Below are positions 59,938 through 64,000 of a stretch of DNA of 64,000 nucleotides, piece by piece. Source of the DNA: CAZKEW01 sp964580435 (GTDB taxonomy: Bacteria; Acidobacteriota; Aminicenantia; Aminicenantales; UBA8522); the NCBI GenBank assembly GCA_964580435.1, contig CAZOKP010000001.1:62001-126000 (forward strand). The letters run 5' to 3'. Under the pieces are notes generated by a model, which saw nothing but the letters and a program-made list of their open reading frames with translations, was not told the origin of the DNA and did no database searches. Position 1 is the stretch's first letter. Each line of letters starts with the position of its first letter. A program made the position numbers and the translations under genes.

Positions 59938-59954
59938 TGTCTAATTTTTAGACG
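59938..59954 (-). promoter_or_regulatory. Candidate enhancer site 2 for the promoter at 59723
   Basis: TGTCTAATTTTTAGACG contains the perfect dyad GTCTAA-TTT-TTAGAC. The two sites are 93 bases apart, close to nine helical turns, so both would face the same side. Confidence 0.6.
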
Positions 59955-60097
59955 TATTCTGCCGCATGCGGATGATTTCCATCCTGTCCTTGCGCTCCAA
60001 GCAAACACATTTTTGGAATATTTGTTGTCTCTCTTTTCGCAAGGAATTGTTAGAGGACTTCCCCCAGGCGGCGATGCCCGGTTAAAATGGCCGGCCC

Positions 60098-61975
60098 CTA
60101 GCGCTTGATCTTATAGGCCTTGATCTTGTTGTCCAGCGTCTGCCGGGATATCCCGAGCAACTTGGCCGCCTCACTCTTCCGCCAGCGTGTGTTTCTGAGC
60201 ACGCGGATGATATGATCTCGTTCGAAGCGTTCGAGTGACTCGAGAGGCTCGTCAATGACCTGGCCTCCCTGGCGGATGTGATAAGGCAGATCTTCCGGCT
60301 GAATGACGTCTCTATCTCCCATAACCACCGCGCGCTCGATGCAGTTCTTCAGCTCTCTGACATTGCCCGGCCAGGAGTAGGACAGCAATAGTTTTTGCGC
60401 CTGGGCGGAGATCTTTTTGACTCTTCCTGCGGCGAAATATTCGGCCAGAGGAATGATATCTTTTTTCCGTTCTCGCAGCGGCGGCAGGTCAAGCGTAACG
60501 ACATTCAGGCGGAAATAAAGGTCCTCCCGAAATTCTGCCTTTTCCACGGCCTTTTTCAAGTCTTTATTTGTCGCCGCGATAACGCGGACATTCACCTTCA
60601 CGGTTTTTGTTCCGCCGACAGGCTGGAATTCCCTCTCCTCCAGAGTCCGTAGGACTTTGGACTGAGTCTCCAGGCTCATGTCCGCGACCTCGTCGAGAAA
60701 GATCGTGCCGCCATGAGCCATCTGGAACTTTCCCTGCCGGGTGCTCGTTGCTCCCGTAAAGGCGCCCTTTTCATGCCCAAAAAGTTCGCTCTCGATCAGC
60801 TCTTTCGGGATTGCGGCGCAGTTGACGGCGATGAAAGGCTCATCCCGGCGATAAGACAATTCATGAAGAATCTTGGCCGTGAGTTCTTTACCTGTTCCAG
60901 TCTCCCCTTGAATGAGGACCGTGACATCTGTTGGCGCCACTTTCTTGATGGTCGTATAGATTTTTTTCATCCGTTCGGATTCTCCCAAAATCTGGTATCG
61001 CGGTCTCAGGGCATTCTCCAGCCGGAGGTTTTCTTGGATGGTCTGCCTGTGAAGACGGGCATTGCCCAGAGCAATCCCGGCCTGGTGACACATGGCTTGG
61101 AGAAACATCAGGTCATCCTGGGAAAAGCTTCCTTCGGAAATCCGGTTATCCAGATAAATAACTCCCATCACTTCATCGCGAGACAACAGCGGAGCACAGA
61201 GGGCGGACCTGATATTGTATTCCTGGATGCTTTTGACCTTGCCCAACTGGACATCTTTCTGGGCGTTTACAGTCAGGACTGCGACACCCTCCTGGAGCAC
61301 CTTGTGAACGATCGTTCGGCTGACTTCGAGCTTCCCCTGCGGCTGAGTCTGGGTGTTGTCTCGGACAAGCTCGCAGGTCAATTCCTTGCTGTCTTCATCC
61401 ACCAACGCGATAAAACCCCTCTCGGCATCGAGCATCTCGAAGGCGCTTTGCATGATCACTTTGAGGATCTGATGAGGGTCCTCAAGGTGGGAATTCACCG
61501 CCCTGCTGAATTCATAAAGGAGCCTCAGTTTTTGATGGTCGTTCCGGAGCGAAGCGAAATCCTTGGAACCGAGATCGCCTTCCTGTAAGGACACTGCCTT
61601 CTTTGCCGGGAGCGAGGCTATTTCCGCCGTCTCTTGAGACATGTCTTCGGCCGCCAGGAATTTCACGTCTCCGAGGAAGGCGGCGTCCTCGGACTTGAAG
61701 ACCAGGACGGAGTCGCCCAGCCTGATTTTGTCGCCGTCTTTCAAATTATGGCGTGTGACGGCCTCTCCGTTGACCGTGATCGGATGCTTGGCGCCCAGGT
61801 CCTGGATCTCGTAGCCGCCATCTTCGAGAGCGATAACCTTGGCATGGACCCTGGAGGCAAAGGGATCATGAAGCGAAACATCATTGCTGAGACTTCTCCC
61901 GATCGTGGTCACAGGCTTGGTGATACTGTAGCTTTTATTTGGAGAGCCGGTTTGGCACAGAATCAGGAAAGGCAT
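60098..61975 (-). CDS. FHA-GAF sigma-54-dependent transcriptional activator
   Basis: The start is put at ATG 61975 (625 residues); a TTG at 62041 would add 22. An N-terminal FHA domain (TTIGRSLSNDVSLHDPFASR, VNGEAVTRHNLKDGDKIRLG) binds phosphothreonine. A GAF domain covers about 165-320. The AAA+ domain has Walker A QGETGTGKELTA, GAFTGATSTRQGKF (the sigma-54 contact loop) and GGTIFLDEV. The C-terminal Fis-type HTH is WRKSEAAKLLGISRQTLDNK. It should activate RpoN promoters and is the obvious candidate for the promoter at 59723. A cognate Ser/Thr kinase is not in the window. Confidence 0.93.
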   Translation of the reverse strand: MPFLILCQTGSPNKSYSITKPVTTIGRSLSNDVSLHDPFASRVHAKVIALEDGGYEIQDLGAKHPITVNGEAVTRHNLKDGDKIRLGDSVLVFKSEDAAFLGDVKFLAAEDMSQETAEIASLPAKKAVSLQEGDLGSKDFASLRNDHQKLRLLYEFSRAVNSHLEDPHQILKVIMQSAFEMLDAERGFIALVDEDSKELTCELVRDNTQTQPQGKLEVSRTIVHKVLQEGVAVLTVNAQKDVQLGKVKSIQEYNIRSALCAPLLSRDEVMGVIYLDNRISEGSFSQDDLMFLQAMCHQAGIALGNARLHRQTIQENLRLENALRPRYQILGESERMKKIYTTIKKVAPTDVTVLIQGETGTGKELTAKILHELSYRRDEPFIAVNCAAIPKELIESELFGHEKGAFTGATSTRQGKFQMAHGGTIFLDEVADMSLETQSKVLRTLEEREFQPVGGTKTVKVNVRVIAATNKDLKKAVEKAEFREDLYFRLNVVTLDLPPLRERKKDIIPLAEYFAAGRVKKISAQAQKLLLSYSWPGNVRELKNCIERAVVMGDRDVIQPEDLPYHIRQGGQVIDEPLESLERFERDHIIRVLRNTRWRKSEAAKLLGISRQTLDNKIKAYKIKR

Positions 61976-62083
61976 TTCTTCTCGTCCAACGCAAGAACAA
62001 AGCTCATCATTCCATATATCATAGCGAGCAGACAGGGTCAATGAGCGGGCCTGTACTTAAAATTGCCGATGGGACTCGCTAAC

Positions 62084-62202
62084 GGGTCCTGTCGCGGCTC
62101 ACCCCCCGACATCCTCGCGGCCAATTCTGTTGATTACGCAAACAGAAATTTTGGAGGCATCAAACGCTCCGGGCGTCGGGGGGCCCCCCAGCCGCGCCAC
62201 CC
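62084..62202 (+). repeat. GGGTCCTGTC...GCGCCACCC inverted-repeat element, copy C
   Basis: GGGTCCTGTCGCGGCTCACCCCCCG pairs with the right arm CGGGGGGCCCCCCAGCCGCG, followed by CCACCC. GGCATCAAACGCTCCGGGCG precedes the right arm as in copy B. It lies in the gap (61976-62341) between the activator gene and a membrane protein gene; the rest of that gap shows nothing. Confidence 0.72.
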
Positions 62203-62341
62203 ATTAGGTGATGCTCTGATTATCGCTGGCCTTTTGAAAACACGTGATCCATGGATAACGATAATTTTCTGTCGGCAGTTTAGGGCCTGTGGCCTTGTGA
62301 CGATTGCGGGTTTTCGAAGCGGGTCAATCCTCCGTCAGAAA

Positions 62342-62773
62342 TCAGGCGCTTTTTTTGGCGAAAAATAGCTTATAGGGAATAAATATGCCGAGAAACCAGA
62401 GGACCGCTCCGACCAGATGCAGAATCATGTTCAGCATGTCTTTTTCGCTGATCTGCATGAACAAACCATAGCCCCAGACAATGACCCCGATGAGCAGGAA
62501 AGCCCACCAAGCCCAGCGCTCAGCGTTCTTGAAGGCGTTAAAAAGAATAAAGAACAGCGCAATCGCGATGCACAGCGCGAATACCCCCAGGTGCCTGGTC
62601 TGGACGACCAGAGCCTCCGCCGCTCCCGGATCCTGGACAGTCGCAAGGGTTTCCCCCGTTCTGGCCTTAAGCGTGCTCTCAGCGATGATTCGAGGAGCCA
62701 CAACGATGAGGATGGAGTATAAAGCGGAAAAGACCAGGGCGAGAACGATAAAAAAATTAACCGTTTTTTTCAT
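62342..62773 (-). CDS. Small membrane protein, unknown
   Basis: A 143-residue protein with four hydrophobic helices: FFIVLALVFSALYSILIVVA, LGVFALCIAIALFFILFN, WAWWAFLLIGVIVWGYGLF and MILHLVGAVLWFLGIFIPYK. AEALVVQTRHLGVFA between helices 1 and 2 is typical of small DUF4345-like or DoxX-like proteins, but I cannot name the family. A GGAGGG site precedes the ATG and a minus-strand promoter lies upstream. It is divergent from the gene at 62967. Confidence 0.7.
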   Translation of the reverse strand: MKKTVNFFIVLALVFSALYSILIVVAPRIIAESTLKARTGETLATVQDPGAAEALVVQTRHLGVFALCIAIALFFILFNAFKNAERWAWWAFLLIGVIVWGYGLFMQISEKDMLNMILHLVGAVLWFLGIFIPYKLFFAKKSA

Positions 62774-62882
62774 AACGTTTCCCTCCTTTTGATTATTAAG
62801 AAAAGGGCAGGAAATTCCATCCCAGCTTCAGCAAAAGATGCCCCAAGGTTTTAATGGATTTTCCCTCTCCCTTGTGGGAGGG

Positions 62883-62912
62883 ATAGTATGATATTAAGGA
62901 GGCCAATGTCAA
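62883..62912 (-). promoter_or_regulatory. Candidate promoter of the gene at 62342
   Basis: On the minus strand TTGACA (62912-62907), an 18-base spacer and TACTAT (62888-62883). Confidence 0.55.
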
Positions 62913-62966
62913 GCTGATCCGGTTTCCGCCTGGACAAAGAGCCTCTCACTGGAATATCCTTACAAT

Positions 62967-63782
62967 ATGACCGAAATCAAAATTCGTCAAATCTGGATTT
63001 GGCTGTCGGCCCTCGTTTCCGTGCTGGTCGCCATTGCGAGCGGCGCGGGAATATTTGTAAAGAGCATATACAGTCAGGAGACGGCCTCGTACGCGGCGCA
63101 AGGGATCGGCCAGGACATCGTTAATCTTGTCGTTGCCGTTCCCGTCCTTTTGATAAGTGCTTATTTTTTGCGCAAAAGGTCCGCCAGAGCCTTGCTGGTC
63201 TGGCTGGGCGCCCTCGTCTATATCGTCTATTCTTATGTCATGTACGCTTTTTCTGTCCACTTCGGTTTTTTGTTTCCTGTCTACATAGCCGTCCTCGGCC
63301 TGTCTTTTTACACGCTCTTCGGGAGCTTGGCCTCTTTGAAGATCTCTGATCTCGCGGCCTCCTTTTCTCCAAACGCGAAGGCCAAGGCTGTCAGTGCTTT
63401 TCTGATGATCTTCGGGGTTGCGTTTTTTCTCCTGTGGTCAAGCGACATTGTTCGATCCTTGGCAGCCGGCACGGTCCCTAGAAGTGTCACCGATACCGGG
63501 CTGCCAATGAACTTGGTTCATGTGCTCGACCTGGGCTTTATCCTGCCCGGAATGGTCATCTCCTCGATCATGCTTTGGAAGGGACGGCCAGTCGGATATC
63601 TATTCGCCGTCCCGCTGCTGATGTTTGCGGCCATCATGGGGATGGCCATCATCGCGATGCTTCTTGTCATGAGTCAAAGAGGAATGCCAGGCAACCTGCC
63701 GTTTGGGGTCGTCGTGGGGGTCATGGTAGTAGCGAGCCTGTTGCTCATAGGACTTTTCCTTAAAGACATCAAACGAACCTAG
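62967..63782 (+). CDS. Polytopic membrane protein, unknown
   Basis: The 271-residue protein has about eight hydrophobic helices, for example IWIWLSALVSVLVAIASGAG, IVNLVVAVPVLLISAYFL, VSAFLMIFGVAFFLLWSSDI and FGVVVGVMVVASLLLIGLFL. No motif places it in a family with confidence. No clear ribosome binding site precedes the ATG, so the exact start is uncertain. It is divergent from the small membrane protein gene and could share control with it. Confidence 0.65.
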   Translation: MTEIKIRQIWIWLSALVSVLVAIASGAGIFVKSIYSQETASYAAQGIGQDIVNLVVAVPVLLISAYFLRKRSARALLVWLGALVYIVYSYVMYAFSVHFGFLFPVYIAVLGLSFYTLFGSLASLKISDLAASFSPNAKAKAVSAFLMIFGVAFFLLWSSDIVRSLAAGTVPRSVTDTGLPMNLVHVLDLGFILPGMVISSIMLWKGRPVGYLFAVPLLMFAAIMGMAIIAMLLVMSQRGMPGNLPFGVVVGVMVVASLLLIGLFLKDIKRT

Positions 63783-63822
63783 TCGTCGGGCCGCACCTGG
63801 GCCCCGCAGAAGGAGGTCGATC

Positions 63823-63958
63823 ATGAAGCGAGGGGTTCGAGTACGCCTTCAACCATATTAAGCGCAAAGATAGCGTATGTGTCGGTATCTACGCCCAAAA
63901 AGCTATCGACCAAATCCGTCAGAACGCCACCTATACCGAGATGCTTACAAAGACGTAA
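63823..63958 (+). pseudogene. Short frameshifted remnant, unidentified
   Basis: AAGGAGG and ATG 63823 look like a real gene start, but the frame closes after 12 codons. The neighbouring frame from 63827 stays open for 43 codons (GFEYAFNHIKRKDSVCVGIY, then IDQIRQNATYTEMLTKT). The switch is at a GGGG run. The second part faintly recalls aldo/keto-reductase C-termini. It is probably a decayed gene; the last 40 bases of the window show nothing more. Confidence 0.35.
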
Positions 63959-64000
63959 GGCAGACATTAGCCTAGATCCGGGGGGCAGATCAGAGGTTGA

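Larger units (their letters stand above)
59690..60097. other. Regulatory region upstream of the peptide-receptor operon
   Basis: This 408-base stretch holds the sigma-54 promoter and two dyads described separately. No gene was found in it. Confidence 0.6.

Overview
The window looks like part of a scaffold from an uncultured Gram-negative, diderm bacterium; Candidatus Aminicenantes or another Acidobacteriota-like lineage is my best inference. It has an Oar-type TonB-dependent receptor with an N-terminal carboxypeptidase-regulatory domain, a Wza-type export protein, an NHL-type propeller, an exported RraA-like protein and RpoN-type promoters. No rRNA, tRNA or CRISPR array was seen, so the lineage is not proven. 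A run of 100 Ns (35023-35122) sits between two identical 55-base copies and is probably an assembler join of overlapping contigs.

Region 1 (1-33.7 kb) is an exopolysaccharide locus. From about 0.9 to 32.8 kb it is clearly AT-richer than the rest of the window. It opens with a broken DegT aminotransferase remnant. Minus-strand genes follow: a GT4 glycosyltransferase, an AlgD-like GDP-mannose 6-dehydrogenase, a small membrane protein and an XrtA/PEP-CTERM-type deacetylase. A long plus-strand run then carries a GtrB-like GT2, an SGNH-like protein, a receiver, a second deacetylase, a Wzx flippase, two GT2, four GT4, an asparagine-synthase-like amidotransferase, two Wzy/WaaL-type proteins, a heparinase II/III-type lyase, a broken geranylgeranyl-reductase-like gene, an outer-membrane barrel, a Wzc-type tyrosine kinase, a TPR protein, a Wza-type exporter and a PHP phosphotyrosine phosphatase. 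Together these describe Wzx/Wzy-dependent synthesis of a probably uronate-containing, N-modified polymer. The initiating phosphoglycosyltransferase is not in the window.

Region 2 (33.8-46.8 kb) is GC-richer housekeeping and c-di-GMP territory: rsmD, the gap and repeats, rpmE-prfA-prmC, a BACON/cohesin lipoprotein coupled to an HD-GYP protein, a coiled-coil protein, a GAF-GGDEF-PilZ protein and hutU.

Region 3 (46.8-64 kb) holds the most interesting signal. Two tiny secreted Cys-containing peptide genes (47024-47239 and 59516-59689) each have a close match to a sigma-54 -24/-12 promoter, a strong ribosome binding site and two copies of a 6-3-6 dyad 75-210 bp upstream, as expected for enhancer-binding proteins. 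The first peptide precedes a propeller / thioredoxin-like / ABC-2 transporter cassette. The second precedes a TonB-dependent receptor and lies just downstream of an FHA-GAF-AAA-HTH sigma-54 activator gene. Between them lie gltX (apparently lacking the zinc-binding insert) overlapping glnS, msrP, an exported RraA-like gene, a conserved unknown gene and three copies of an undescribed inverted-repeat element.
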